Shown here: positions 1-12,675 of the stretch, piece by piece
Position numbering within the stretch: position 1 is the stretch's first letter
Layout of the letters: every line of letters starts with the position of its first letter
NCBI GenBank assembly: GCA_038093515.1
Contig: JBBPSI010000139.1
Coordinates: 1 to 64,000 of the forward strand
Reading direction: 5' to 3'
Length of the DNA: 64,000 nt
From: Butyriboletus loyo
Lineage: Eukaryota > Basidiomycota > Agaricomycetes > Boletales > Boletaceae
Made by a program: the position numbers and the translations under genes
Notes under the pieces: model-generated
The model's input: the letters and a program-made list of their open reading frames with translations, nothing else
Told to the model about the DNA's origin: nothing
Databases searched by the model: none

Positions 1-442
1 GGAACAGGAACAGGAACAGGCCAACAATCGATTGGCCAATCACTAGTGACGTCGTGCCATAGGGCGCACGGCCACGGCCGTCCTCCGCAGCAGGCTGGAG
101 CTTTTAGTACTCGTCGTTTTGGACGACGACAATCTTGCCCTCAGTGTCCGCGCAATTATTCAATCGATTACAGTATTCGTAGCGAAACAAGCAAGGTTTT
201 CGACTTGGACCGGTATCATCTGTTCAGTGTTGACTTTGTACAGTGTCGTACTGTACTCCTACGAGGGCGTTGCGCCATTAGTAAACAGTGAGCGTGTAAG
301 AGTGTAGTGATGTGAATCTGTATAGCTGTCAGGATCTCCTTCAAGTCAAGCCAAACCACCGCAACGCGTGAGCGACACGCTCTACGGCAGCACGTACGCG
401 CTGGGCAACTCTGTCACGAACCAACGTCCATCAGGAGGATCC
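1..442. other. Window edge, upstream of POL31
   Basis: No coding region can be supported here. The window opens with three copies of the hexamer GGAACA (positions 1-18), followed by a CCAAT-containing stretch near 30-42. Short open frames between 46 and 307 show no family motif and no splice continuity. The last part is probably the promoter and 5' leader of the polymerase gene that starts at 443. Confidence 0.5.
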
Positions 443-2256
443 ATGCCAGAAACTATGTAGGTCAGTTCCCCCACCGTGTTGGCCAAGTCGTTCACGCTAG
501 GCTATAGCGAAGCTCCATCATCACCTCGAGTACGGCGCTCGAGCGTGCTTCTGCCCCCAACAGCCAACTCGCCTTGCTTCGTCATCGATGCCAAAAACCG
601 CTCCTACAAACTCCAATACTCCAATATCTATTTCACTAGACTTGCAATGTTGAAGAAACCTGTACTTGAACGCGCAAATGCAAAGTGGAAAGGCCTTGAT
701 GGCAGGTGGCTCCCTGTCGTACAACAACGCGTATACTCACGGAACTACACCAGGAAACCCTGTATACATCTCAAGGGTACTGGACGTCGTCAAGGGTCAG
801 CTTTGCTGGATATTAGGCACGGTTTATATGGACATGCCACTCAAGCCAAATGTCTTTGAAGATTTGGGTCGAGATGTGAGTGCGCGTGAAATCTCAGGTC
901 GTCAGTTACTCAGTCTATCGAAGCACTCGCTACCTCCGCCGCAATCCAGAGAAAAATTTTACTCAGACCAAGACAGCGTTATGCTAGAGGATGAATCCGG
1001 GCGTATCAAGCTTGTAGGCCAGAAACTCACTTCAACCCATCTCGTTACTGGCGTTATTATTGCTGCGCTCGGCATGGAAACTCCAGGCGGAGAATTTGAA
1101 ATCATCGATACATGCTTCGCCGACCTTGCACCATTTGCAGAACGGTACGACACTGGCAACAATAGCATGGACCTGGATAGGCAGGTCTGTTTCTGGACAA
1201 TTTCCTTCACATTCTTAACGTATTAATGAGCAGCAGTAATACACAACCGGACGAGTACTTGGCTGTCGTGTCAGGACTGTCTATCGGAATAGACTCTCAG
1301 GCAGACGCTCAAATTCAAATGTTGGTGGAGTACCTGTCTGGAGAAGTGGGAGGGCACGACGATCAAGCAATCGCATCACAAATCACGCGCTTGATTGTAG
1401 CAGGAAACTCACTCTTGCCAGCCACTGACATTGAGAATGGCACCGAAGAGGATGAAAAGAAGCTAGTAAGTCACTAACATCGAATTGTGCGTGTGCCTGA
1501 TATTCTAGGAAACAGAAAATGTCGAGTACAATGACGCCGTCGGATCTCTCGCCGCATCCCAATTCCATACTCTCCACCCATCTTCGTGACCTTGCATCGG
1601 CTCTCCCCGTACACATCCTGCCGGGCCCAGACGATCCCTCAGGGGCGATTTTACCCCAGCAACCTTTTCCACGCGCTATGTTCAGTGGAGCAACAGCTTT
1701 TGAAACGTTCCATCGCGAGACGAATCCAGTTTGGCTCCGGCTCCAATGCGACACAGGACCCGAAGAATTGAAAGGATCCAATCCGTCGATTTCAAGCGTC
1801 GGCAGGTCACCGGTGACCCGAAGCGTGTTGGTGACGTCTGGGCAACCCGTACTTGACATGTTCAAATATCTCCCCACACCCCCATTCACGTTCGTGTCTA
1901 TCGCAGAGTTGACTCTCAAGTGGCGACATATTGCTCCGACTGCACCGGATACATTATGGTGCCATCCGTACCGCGAGCGAGACCCATTTGTCCTCAATGA
2001 AACACCAGACATATACGTCGTCGGAGGGATGTCTGAATTCGCCACGGCATTGGTTGGATCGGGGCAAGAGGGCAAGAGAAAGAGGTCTAGGCAATGCAGA
2101 GTGGTCCTGTTGCCGAGCTTTTCCGAGACAGGGACACTGGTGCTAATCAATATGCGGACATTGGACGTGCGTTGCTTGAACTTTGGAGTCAACGGCCTAA
2201 GTGCAGGTGGCGGACAGGCAAAACTACCGGAAGAGGATGCCATGCAAGAGGGCTGA
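443..2256 (+). CDS. POL31: DNA polymerase delta subunit B (Cdc1/Pol31/POLD2)
   Basis: Non-catalytic B subunit of replicative DNA polymerase delta. It bridges the catalytic subunit and the Pol32-type subunit in the nucleus. Exons consistent with frame and homology are 443-456, 508-701, 754-875, 924-1180, 1234-1465 and 1516-2256, about 519 residues, in line with the family. The start at 443 is chosen because a 51-nt intron (457-507) joins MPET to the continuous N-terminal frame. Recognisable blocks in order are YKLQYSNIYFTRL, VLDVVKGQLCWILGT, VMLEDESGRIKL (OB fold), LAVVSGLSIG, then the inactive phosphoesterase-like part with LPQQPFPRAMF and HIAPTAPDTLWCHPY. Two introns (702-753 and 1181-1233) appear to start with GC. 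Canonical alternatives at 706-775 and 1185-1255 also keep frame and would shorten or change the protein slightly. Family assignment is firm; these two junctions are not. Confidence 0.9.
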
Positions 2257-3462
2257 TGCAGATGTACGTTATCGATTCCTCGAAGCTTGCGGTCATTTTG
2301 GCTACATCCTATCCACTGCCTACCCTTTACCCTACATTAAGTTTTTTTGAATCGGCCTCGATGCGCATCGCGTATGGTCTCATCAGGGAACATCCAGAAG
2401 CAAACCCACAGAAAAACCCTTGGATTTGGTTAAACAGAAATAAATGTAGAGTTACGTCTTCCTAATAATGCTTTGTGTCCTCACTTTTGTTGGGACCGAT
2501 TGGCATACCGCATGAATAAGACGTTCAAGTTTGCAGCGTGACGCCTTCTGTCCAAAACCTGTCTGGAAATTTACAACATGATGTCCGACAGTAGCTCGAT
2601 ATTGACAAGGAAACGAGGAATCTTACCACGCCTGTTAGAATAGAAATGTTGTTCATTTGTTGCTGGGTTCTACTTTTCTTCCTGTCATGTGTATCATATG
2701 TTTTTTTTCGTTGCTTGTCCCATATGGCTCGTCTCGTGACATACAGGAGGCGTCTGGACTCTGACTGAGAGGGTGATAACATTTTCCCCACTAAAATCTT
2801 TGATTCACCCATTCCAATTACCTCGAAGTTACTTCGTCTCGACGGCAACACTAGGCGCTCGTATGGGCGAGCTTTGTGATCTATTGTCGGGGGTCAGTGG
2901 TCTTCAACCAATGGATATGGTCATGTATCACGTATCATGCACCATCTGAGCTTCAAGTCCGAACGACAGATAGCCACCCGAAGAGGATCCTGGACATTTG
3001 CACCGTGTCTTCGTTGATTCGAGTGTAATATGGCCGCCGAACGGCCTGTGGAATCTCAGTCGAGTTATCTAACCCCCTGCAGGACCTAGCGTGATCACTT
3101 AATTTCTAGGCAGTATCGAACCCACTGATAGTGTTGCTGGTCGGCTTAGTATGTGACACAACTCTTTCCAGCGTTGCAAGTGTGGAAACTTTGCTCACCG
3201 CACAGAAATGACCTTTGTCAGGTCGCTAATGGGTGAACAAATATTTTGATGGATTCTTGACAGGGGGTCCAGTAAGGCAGAAGGGAGAGATCCCACAGCA
3301 ACACTCACTGTTGATTCTTTCAAGGTATCTCAGGCTTGAATTTTATCAGGTATATGTGACAGATGACCTTTTCGAACACAGAGGCGGTATTCAATTACAA
3401 GTATCACAAGATGATCTCTCCGCAGCATGCCGCGCGTAGCTCCCAGGATACGGACATCAGTA
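2257..3462. other. Convergent intergenic region
   Basis: About 1.2 kb between the 3' ends of POL31 and the glucosidase I gene. It should hold both 3' untranslated regions. Only short unrelated open frames are visible and none carries a motif. I see no repeat or RNA gene. Confidence 0.5.
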
Positions 3463-6400
3463 TCAGTATTTTTCGGATAGGACTGTACAGGTTTCAGAAG
3501 TATGCACGTGGAAAATGGCATAACACTTACTAAGGGTGACGAGGGATGTCCAGCCAGTGAACGGATGGCTGGCGATCAACGTGAACACTCGTCAAGGAAT
3601 ACATGAGAGATCATACCTTCTTCTGCCCTCGCCCGTAAGCGCATCGTATTGTTCCCAAACATACCCAGTTCGTTCGTATTCCTAGGTATGCTGTCAGCAG
3701 AGATGGCGACCAAGATCGCCACAATAGTGTACCTTGTAAACATTCTCCACGACGTTTCTCCGTAGCTCCGTATAAATTTGCTTGGCGTACTCCTGGTAGG
3801 GACCCTCAACGGCTGCATAAGTCTGTCCATCCAATCCGTCAGTACCCGCACAGATTCCTGCGCAATACATTGGGACACACCTTGTACAGAGAGCTCAAGA
3901 TCATGTAGTTCATCTGAATCCAAATTGGTCCTTTCCAATAATTCTCACCGTGTCCGAATTCGGGATGTGAAGCCGAGAGACTACGAATGCCGTATGGTGA
4001 CCAAAGATGATCGGGATCGTGGAGAAGGTCAAGAATGGGAAGGAGATGAGGGGAGTCTGGACGGAGAAGGGATAACATAAAGGGGAATAATGAAAGGTAG
4101 CCTTTATGACATACATGCTCAGACTCATCTGAACATAGTCAGAGAAGGAAAAATATAGAAAAAGATAGAAATGCGCACCGTCTGAGCTAATTCCAACGTC
4201 ACAATACATCTTGGCGTCTTCGTTCCAATGGAGATCTATAATGGAGGGCAACTCCATCAGCGTGCTTTAGAAACCTTGGGACACTATACCATCAATGTTT
4301 TCGATGATAGCTCTCTCGATTTCCTTGAAACTCTCCACGTCTTCAGTCTCCCCGATAATCTCCGCTAGACCACGCATCGTTCGTGTGAAGAAGCCCATCC
4401 AACTGATGAGGTCAAGATGCAGTTCACCAGCATGCGGTGGACCTCTTGGATAGTCATCCATCCCGCTAGTCAGGACATGCGTCTCAGAACGTCCACGCCA
4501 TCTATAAGCTTCGGTGCGCGAGCGTGCTTTTCGGCCATATTGCTTGATCTGCCCACGTTGGGTACGGCGGAACCAGTCGTAATGACGCCTCAGAGGAACG
4601 TAAATCGAACGCAAGAAATCGAGGCCCTCGTTATATGAAAGATACTTGTTCCCCTTTTGGATCGACTCGACAAACCCAGTGAGTGGAATTTGCTCGCGCC
4701 CCATTGCAAAATCCATGCCGAGCTCTGCGGCAGATGGTCCGTCATTCTGCACCACAAGACGCTCGATGAAAGCAGTGACTGCTATAGTAAGCGTTGGTGG
4801 ATTGGCGAACGTGGGAACCTGTGTATGGAACTCAGGTGGAACACGGCTGCGGGCTTCATCACCGAGAATTTGTTCACGAGCAACCCAACCGTCCTCGTCA
4901 ATAAGATTTATCCAGTCTCTGAGAATCTCGAGGCTGAGGTCATTGTCCCACTGTCCGATATGAAGCAGATGAAAACCTTCGTCCCTTGAGATGAAGTTCA
5001 AGTAAATATAGGACACCAATGGTGAAAGGTGATATTACCAATAAAATCCCCTTGGGAAGAAGCTGCGACTGGGTGTGGCAGTGAGTAGAGCCCGAGGTTC
5101 AGTGAACATTGCTCCTTGTTGACTGTCTTGTGTTTCATCTCTGTCGTAATCATAATCATCTTCTTGGTCCCATTCGAATGCAAAACCTTTGTCGACAATC
5201 GAAGACCCGTAGAAATAGCCAATTCCTCCGAGTAAATTAGACGTAATCGCTTTGCTAAAGGATTTGAGGGCCTCATGGTTCAACGTAGCGAATGAGTCAG
5301 GGATAGGAAAACGGGATTCAAAACGATCATTAAACGACGAGACCAGTGCAGGAATACCGAGATCGATCGCAGCGGCTGCAGAATAACCAATGTCAGCATG
5401 CGAGAAACGTGTTGATCAAGGCACACACAATCTAGCTTCTTGTGAGAACTTGCACTGTCAAAAAGGACATCAAACTGGAATTCGCCATCGAAAAACTTTT
5501 GCACTGCAAAAAGATTGCTCGCTGTGACAGTCTCATCGGGCAACTGGAGCACGAATGATGGGTCAGGTGCGTGATCTGCCTGGCGATATTGCTCTGCTAT
5601 AGGGCCTGCATGCTTCAAAACACTTTGTACGACGAAATCTGTGACAGAACGGAACATGTGAAAAAAACAAAAACAAAAAGGACGAACGACACCGACCCTT
5701 TGCAGTCCAGACTTGTCCTGGATTGACGCGCAAACCCACAAAGTGAGATTTGCCTAGTCTGTGTGCAAACGTTTCCGAATGAGGACCCGAAGTCACGGCT
5801 TGGTTATCAACACCTGAATAGAACATAAACTCCAAGAAAGTCAATAGTTTTGCAGGAAGGCATACCGTCAACGATACGGATGGTGAAGTCGTCGAGGTCG
5901 GGCGTAGTGCTTGAAAATTCGATAGGTCCATCAATCCCCTGGAAGCTGTGAGCAGGGATGCCGAGATGTGGGTTAATTGGACGTACATTCTCATCTTCAT
6001 CGGTGATCAAATCAATACCACCAAGACCCTCAAGCCCCAAATAAAAAACTGTAGAAATTCTAGAGGGGTACGCTACGTTGAACATTACCAGGCTGTGCTC
6101 GCTAATGTGGACTCTCTGAATTACGCACCTGGCTGTAGGGGTTTCCCTTTGATGCGAGCGGCCCAGCTGCCGCCATGCTGACCACCAGGAACTTTCAGAA
6201 ACTCTGTTGTGATTTCAACATTGTTGAGGCTGTCCTTGAGAACCTGTATGCCGCCCTGACGAGAGTCAAATATCGTCCATGTGTAACTATCAAGTCCGTC
6301 GCCTTGGTCGCATGTATGGCGTGCCTCTGAGCAATGTCAGTCGAAACACACTAGATATATAACGAGGTATGGCGTACTCCCGAATGAGTGGTAATCCTGC

Positions 6401-6570
6401 GTCCCAAACCAGATGAGCCCTGTCACGAGGGACTGGGGCAGTCTTGGGCGAACACCGAAGTATAGGCCTGGGCGGTAGGGGCCCCAATGTAGGTCTTCAG
6501 TGACATTCTCTGGTAATGAAAATATCCGGGATGGCAAAAAGAATAGAAGCAGCCAAAATAGCTGCAACAT
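3463..6570 (-). CDS. CWH41: Mannosyl-oligosaccharide glucosidase (GH63, glucosidase I)
   Basis: Removes the terminal alpha-1,2-glucose from the Glc3Man9GlcNAc2 glycan in the endoplasmic reticulum, the first trimming step of N-glycosylation. Translation starts at 6570 with a hydrophobic signal sequence (MLQLFWLLLFFLPS), followed by LHWGPYRPGLYFGVRPRLP and LIWFGTQDYHSFG, typical of the GH63 N-terminal domain. The catalytic barrel lies at about 5020-3700. It contains RSETHVLTSGMDDYPRG, with the Asp taken as the general acid in the family, and FGHGENYWKGPIW near the second catalytic site. The last exons read YERTGYVWEQYD, then HPFTGWTSLVTL, and stop at 3463. Many introns of about 50 nt interrupt it. 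It diverges from the band-7 gene and converges with POL31. No break was found. Confidence 0.9.
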
Positions 6571-7112
6571 CGTGCAGTACGTGGATCCAGCAACAACTGG
6601 TTGAAGCAGACGGACGCCGTACTTGGTTTGATCTAGTCACATGACCAAGTTACGCTGTATTTTATATACATGCTCCGATGAATTCAACATGGTTACTGAG
6701 GGATAGGACCGTCAATGGACCACGCACGAGCTGTGCATATGGCGCAGTCCCTGATCCATACAGAAATTCTTCAGCGCACAATATGCGACCGCTTCATTGG
6801 TCAGGTTAATTTTGGCGCGTGGAACTCCCGAGGACGACACCGCCAAATAGCCAAGTGTGTATGCACTGCACCGAAAACCCAGGCACAATGCGGCGGTTGG
6901 CACCGGACTCGCTGCCCAGCTAAGGTATACGCGCGGCTCAGACAAGGCTATGTATCACTGCCAGTTACGCCCTACAAGTTTATTAGCCTCGTGAACGACC
7001 CTTTCAAGTTCCGCTATACATATCACACGACGTGGCAGTGGTTCACATTCGTATAATAGGTTTGTATGCATGACAGAAATCAAGACCCTCCCAGTCACTC
7101 AACCTGATTGCA
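6571..7112. other. Divergent promoter region, CWH41 and band-7 gene
   Basis: 542 bp between two start codons facing away from each other. It should contain both promoters. An AT-rich stretch (TATTTTATATACATG, around 6658-6672) is the best TATA-like element. Open frames such as 6715-7056 carry no motif and are not supported as genes. Confidence 0.45.
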
Positions 7113-9576
7113 ATGGACACTCTTAGCGTCGTAGACGGTACGACGGTCGTTGCTGGCCCCGCGTCCATCGCGAATCGCAAAGAGCTGTCAATGGAACACA
7201 GCGATGACTTCCCAGCCAAACCGTACTCACCCACCACCAATGGACTATTCAAAGGCAAGACCATCGGCGGACATGATTTCTCCAAGGCAGACTTTGCGAT
7301 CGAAGACAGACCGTTTTTTGTACCGATTGGCAAGGATGGCATAACTGTTGCGTTACAAAAGCTCGATAAGCAACTCCAACAGGTTCGCGGCACTTCAGGT
7401 CGTGCTACATGATCATAATGCTAATCCATGTGATGCTTTTTAGACCGGAAGGAGTAACCTGTTGTCCAAGAAAGTGGGTATTTGATCCCTCGTTCCGCAG
7501 TTCAGATTCCTGATTGTGGCATGCCCTCTCAGCATCCCGTCTCATGGATTGGTCGTGAGGTGCCTCCAGGGAACCTCGGTCTGATCAACCATGGAGGTCT
7601 CCCCAAGATCCTGATGCGGCCAGGCCGCTATCCAGGCTTTCCTCTTCGCAACTGGTGGGCACGGGAGTGGTGTGGGACGCAGGGACGTAAGTGTTGACTA
7701 GTTGATTCAAATCATGTATATCACTCGACCACGCTCTTTTAGTATCAGATACCGCTATTGAGTTCAAGGGTCTGACCGTGGTGCAGGTTTCTCAGAACCA
7801 GGTGAGCCTGGGCGTCTCGATACTTGGCTCTCGTACTGACCCGTTGCAGGCGGCGGTAGTGTCCGATCCACAGGTCAATTCACATCGTAATCCTGTTCGT
7901 TCTGGTGAACTCATACGCATCGAAACTCCAGAACCGCATTTTTGTCGTTAAGAATTCAGGCTTCATCGCATACGCAGTCGAGGGTACATACGACGTACTC
8001 GCGATAGTTGATCAGACACACCTGCAGACAGTCGTCAAGGATCATGTGACAGGTGCCACCCTAGGGTGGTGAGTTGACTGTGTTCAGATTTTCTACTTGA
8101 CCTAATCGCTGCAAAGGACACACGAGGTCAAGATGAGAAGCCGCATAGGCACCGGAAAAGATCAAGAATATGTCGTCGCGCTCTTGTTTGTGGCCTCCTT
8201 CGAGCTGCAGGGATCCGTTCACTTCACTGACACAGTCTTGCCACACAGCCTGGACATTCCTGCAAATAACTGTGCCATTTTTCAGCGTGGAGACGACCTC
8301 GAGCTCGTTCCCGCTGGACAACATTATATCACGAATCCGAATGTCACTTTACGTGGGCTATACACCCTTGGCGAAAATCAGCTTGAAATGCCAACGAAAG
8401 ACATGTAAGTCCAGCAGGCAAGCAGTCTTGATCGATATCTCAATGACGGCGCGTAGTTTCACAAGAGACCAGGTTCCTGTCGGTCTACGTATCTATCTTA
8501 AGTGGTGAGTGCTCTATTTTACTCCTCGACTCCTTGCATCACTCATCCTTTGCAGGCAGTTGGTTGAACCACTCAAAGTAAGTTTGACCATATCCTCACT
8601 GATATGCTGATCCTGACGTAGGGTGGAGCTTACAACTCACGGGTATTCCACACCATATGACGCGCTTCGTGACAAAACTCAATCAATTTTGACGCAAATT
8701 GTTGCACATCGTGCGTGATATTTGTTTTCATATCGCAGCTTTAATTAATGTTTCAAACAGTCGACTACAGTTCGATGGTCAAGCAACGTTCACTTGGGCC
8801 AGATAATCTCGACGATGGAACAGACCCTTCATCTGCTTTCCTTGATGCTCTCCGGACCCGCGCAATGGACGAGATGCACGAAGCCGCATTAGAGTACGGC
8901 ATCGTGTTGAAGGACCTCGGTGGGTTTTTCAGTTTCTTCGTAACCGAGACACTCATGGAAATATCAACAGCTGTCATTGACAGGCAGTTCAAGGGCGAGA
9001 TCGCGTCTACCATGGACAAGCTTACTACTAGGGCACTTCAGGCACAAGTGGAAGCTGCGGTAAGTCACCTTTTCGTTTCTCACTGTCTGGTTAATTTCAG
9101 CTGTCATAGAACGTCGACAGGGAAAACTCGAATAAGGTAAAACAAGAGGAAGGGGCGTTGGCGGTCGCACGCATCAAGGCGGTCACACGCAATGTATGTA
9201 CCAAGGATTTTACTTGGGGACGACATCTCTGACATAGTGCTACCTAAAGACCCAAGCAGATTCTGAGGCGTACGGCGTTATCGCGGCCGCGAAAGCCCAA
9301 GCTGAACGTACAAAAATTGAAGCTCTTGCACAAGCCGAAGCCATTCGCCTCACTGCCGAAGCAGAGGCAGAGGCTATCCGGATTAAGGCCGCCGCGGATA
9401 CTGGTGTTATAGACCAATTCGCACGAGAAATGGGAATGAGACGGGTCGAGGTTTCACGCATTAAAGCCTTCGGCAACAGAACAGTCTTTGTGCCTTCTGA
9501 TGGACCTGGGAACCAGATGGGTAGTGCAATGGCGATGGGCATGGCTGCGGCGATGGGGAGCAATGCGAGCAAATGA
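7113..9576 (+). CDS. Band-7/SPFH (stomatin-prohibitin-flotillin) domain protein
   Basis: Membrane-associated scaffold-type protein. The fungal family is conserved but its exact role is not known to me. The first exon starts at 7113 (MDTLSVVDGTTVV). About ten short exons follow: one with GLINHGGLPKILMRPGRYPG, one with GLTVVQVSQNQ, and one with VEGTYDVLAIVDQTHL. The SPFH core is at 8133-8520 (LDIPANNCAIFQRGDD, LGENQLEMPTKD). A long helical C-terminal part at 8760-9576 contains VIDRQFKGEIASTMDKLT and the alanine/glutamate-rich repeat typical of band-7 coiled coils (KIEALAQAEAIRLTAEAEAE). It ends in a Met/Ala/Gly-rich tail and stops at 9574-9576. There is no obvious N-terminal membrane helix, so association may be peripheral. 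The 7456-7502 intron is needed to keep the frame. Confidence 0.75.
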
Positions 9577-9985
9577 TCGATGTGAGACTTCAGTACTGCG
9601 TCATAAATTTTATTATCTGGGTGTGAGTAGTACGATATTTAATATTAATACTCCTCTCTCAACCGCGAAGGTTCCTTTTTTTGTCGAGTCTGTTCAATGT
9701 AATTATAGTGCTCTGCTCTGCAGACCGCTGGTGATCCTAATACTACTACTACTCGAGTCGTAGTATCGCCGAGAGTCTGTTTCCCGTTTGAGAGGTGTCT
9801 TGTGCTCCAACACGCGCGAGTCACGCTGCAGTCACGTGTCACAACAGCCAGGAGGCTTTGAAAGCCACATTGGGCTACTGCTCTACCTTCATCCTCAACG
9901 TTGACTACGACTCGCTTTTACTCCCACTTATCGTCAGCTCGCATCGCTACATTCCTTAGCACAGTAACTGTTCTAGCCATCCGAA
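9577..9985. other. Intergenic region upstream of ATG8
   Basis: About 400 bp with the 3' end of the band-7 gene and the ATG8 promoter. A CACGTG palindrome (E-box type) lies at 9833-9838, about 150 bp before the ATG8 start. A pyrimidine-rich leader precedes the start codon. No gene is visible. Confidence 0.45.
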
Positions 9986-10576
<591 letters not shown>

Positions 10577-11104
10577 ACATTTTTAGGACGCTATGATCTG
10601 TCGTTGTAGGAGGGTTCGATTCGATAGACCACTGTTAGGCAACAAGCGTCCAGAAATCTCCTATTCCGTCGCTCACCGCTTAATCCACCTTACATACCCT
10701 CTCTGCGCTTCGTTTGCTTCCCTCTGTATTCTACTTTCTGACGTCGGTCTTCTTTTCGCTTGGCTTGTATCTGCGTAACCATGATGCATCTTACCGTTTT
10801 GAGTGCGTGAAGAGCGATCCAAATCCTTACCGGACCTCGTTGATCGTGATCGATGCTGTGAACGCAGTGGCATGACCTCAACGTGAGCCACTCTCTAGTG
10901 AAGCTTCTCGACTTCTACTAACTCTACTCGTACGCCTCCTAGCTCTCCTAGTCCGACGCTTGCACTGTCGTGGTCTTAAACCTAGGCCACCTAATTGTAC
11001 TTTTTGCACAGCGATCTCAGAACCATTCCATATGGCACTTCAGACCTCACGGACCACCCTCAGCGAACACATCTATCAGGGCACAAGCTGCGACATCGGT
11101 GATC
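10577..11104. other. Intergenic region between ATG8 and tRNA-Leu
   Basis: About 530 bp, mainly the ATG8 3' untranslated region and the 5' flank of the tRNA. No motif-bearing open frame is present. Confidence 0.45.
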
Positions 11105-11197
11105 GGTAGCGTGGCCGAGTTGGTCTAAGGCGTTGGATTTAAGGAATTTGAATCCCAATGGGCGTAAGTCCGCGCGAGTTCGAACCTCGCCGCTACC
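11105..11197 (+). tRNA. trnL-UAA: tRNA-Leu, anticodon probably UAA, with a short intron
   Basis: The acceptor strands GGTAGCG and CGCTACC pair over 7 bp. The A box (TGGCCGAGTTGG) and the B box (GAGTTCGAACCTCGC) are both intact. The long variable arm (TGGGCGTAAGTCC) marks a class II tRNA and fits leucine. By position relative to the D arm the anticodon loop reads TTTAAG, giving UAA. About nine extra nucleotides (GAATTTGAA) after position 37 look like a tRNA intron. One mismatch remains in the anticodon stem, so the exact intron ends and the anticodon carry some doubt. CCA is not encoded, as expected in a nuclear tRNA gene. Confidence 0.88.
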
Positions 11198-11209
11198 AAA
11201 GAAATATAA

Positions 11210-11216
11210 TTTTTTT
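11210..11216 (+). terminator. RNA polymerase III terminator
   Basis: A run of seven T residues on the + strand, 12 nt after the tRNA 3' end. This is the usual Pol III stop signal. Confidence 0.8.
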
Positions 11217-11868
11217 ATTCATTCGCTCTGCCCCTGACATGGTACGATGCAGTCCGTTTTGCATATACGTCTCACAGAGCATAATATACTTTGCCTCTTG
11301 CCTCTCGAGAGGTCGATTCATCATGTGATTTGTTATTTCACTACTAGGAATCTTGACTATACAATGGTGTGAAATATTGTAAAACTTCCTTCCGATGTGA
11401 TTTCTTACCTTAGATATCATGTCATGGTTAGAAAAGCTATTGGACATGAGCAATATCAGTGACAAAATGGATAGTCACTTACACTTTCGATATTGTCTTC
11501 GCCTCCGGGACGTTGTCGCACCCTGACCAATGGGATGACTCAATACCGGAGATACAGTAGACAAGATTATAATTACCTGCGCGTCGGAATGAACTGTTCT
11601 GTTTTATCATCGGAAAATATACTTGCCATGCTACTCCCCCCTGGAGTGGTGCGAACGCGTCTACAAGCGCGAGTCAGACGCAAATATTTCACGATGCCAC
11701 AGGCTGGCACACTGACCGTGAGGGAGCAGTGGCGGGAGCAGTGGCCAGGGCGTCATCAGGGAACTCTACTTCAAGAAGTTGTTGAACACCGCCACTAGTG
11801 GTCGATTGAATATCCGATGCAGGGGAGGTGGTCTCTAGGGTAAGAGGTTAAAGTCCCTCGGAGAGGGA
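11217..11868. other. Intergenic region
   Basis: About 650 bp between the tRNA terminator and the 3' end of the next minus-strand gene. Short open frames (11493-11798 on +, 11193-11465 on -) have no recognisable motif. I see nothing else. Confidence 0.4.
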
Positions 11869-12675
11869 TTATCGATATCTATTCTCCATACCTTCAGTCG
11901 TCGTCTCCTCCGGTCCAGAAATGGCAGTCATGTTCCCAAACAGTGCATATCCTGAAAATGCAGTCAGTCATGAGAAGACAATGTTGAAGCGTCAAGCGTA
12001 CGTGGCAACTTTTGGATGTTCGTGAAACCCGGATCGACGGTGACACCGGTGTATCTGACTGGTACTGAACTTGGCTGCACGCGTTCACGACCACGTCGGG
12101 CGACTTACTTGAGGAACTCTAAGAGGCTCCGTTTCGTGAAGACGATCTTGGTATTATCCCAGTCCAACATGCCTGTAGCGTGATGTATTGGATACCGTAA
12201 CGCAGTGAGGGGATAAATACCCACCCAGATGCATGGTCCAGTCCTTTTCTTTGGACACATCGACGACCTGGGATGGTGTGAATCTGTGATCCAAAAGTGA
12301 TCAGAATACGCCGCGAGGGTTGCTTCACGCGAACGTACGTAGATGACATTGCAACAGGTGGTATAACTTGGAGCTCACACGGCAGTCCGCTTGCGGTAGG
12401 GTCCAGGTGTAGCGTACCTGAGTGTGAAAACCTGAACGGGACTTGAAACTACCACGACACCGTCGGCTAAGTATCGCTTTGCAGATAACTTGGCCTCACT
12501 CCAAGATTACTCTCGAATGACAATGTCTGCGACACTTGCTCTCGTTTCGGTCGGGTCCTGTATGGATAGAGCTCGAGATGCGGAACACCCGGGGCTGAGC
12601 GCTGAGCGTTGATCCGTGACTCCACAGTGCTTGTCTCATATAACCCTTCTGCGAATGAACTGCCGACTTGCAACT
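11869..12675 (-). CDS. Spliced gene of unknown family (5' end unresolved)
   Basis: Not recognised. A chain of small exons on the minus strand joins in one frame through GT-AG introns. It reads ...GVPHLELYPYRTRPKREQ, AKLSAKRYLADG, TLHLDPTASGLPCELQVI, FTPSQVVDVSKEKDWTMHLG, MLDWDNTKIVFTKRSLLEFL, KYTGVTVDPGFTNIQKLP and RYALFGNMTAISGPEE, and stops at 11869. Six junctions keep phase, which supports a real gene rather than chance frames. I could not find a convincing start codon: the most upstream exon enters through a likely acceptor near 12650, after an in-frame stop. The gene could therefore begin in another exon further upstream or be a 5'-truncated remnant. It has no signal peptide or membrane helix in the visible part. 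Confidence 0.5.

Noticed and set aside
1383..2243. 286-codon open frame on the minus strand opposite POL31
   Set aside because: It is fully antisense to the last POL31 exons, shows no family motif and follows the codon pattern of the opposite gene.
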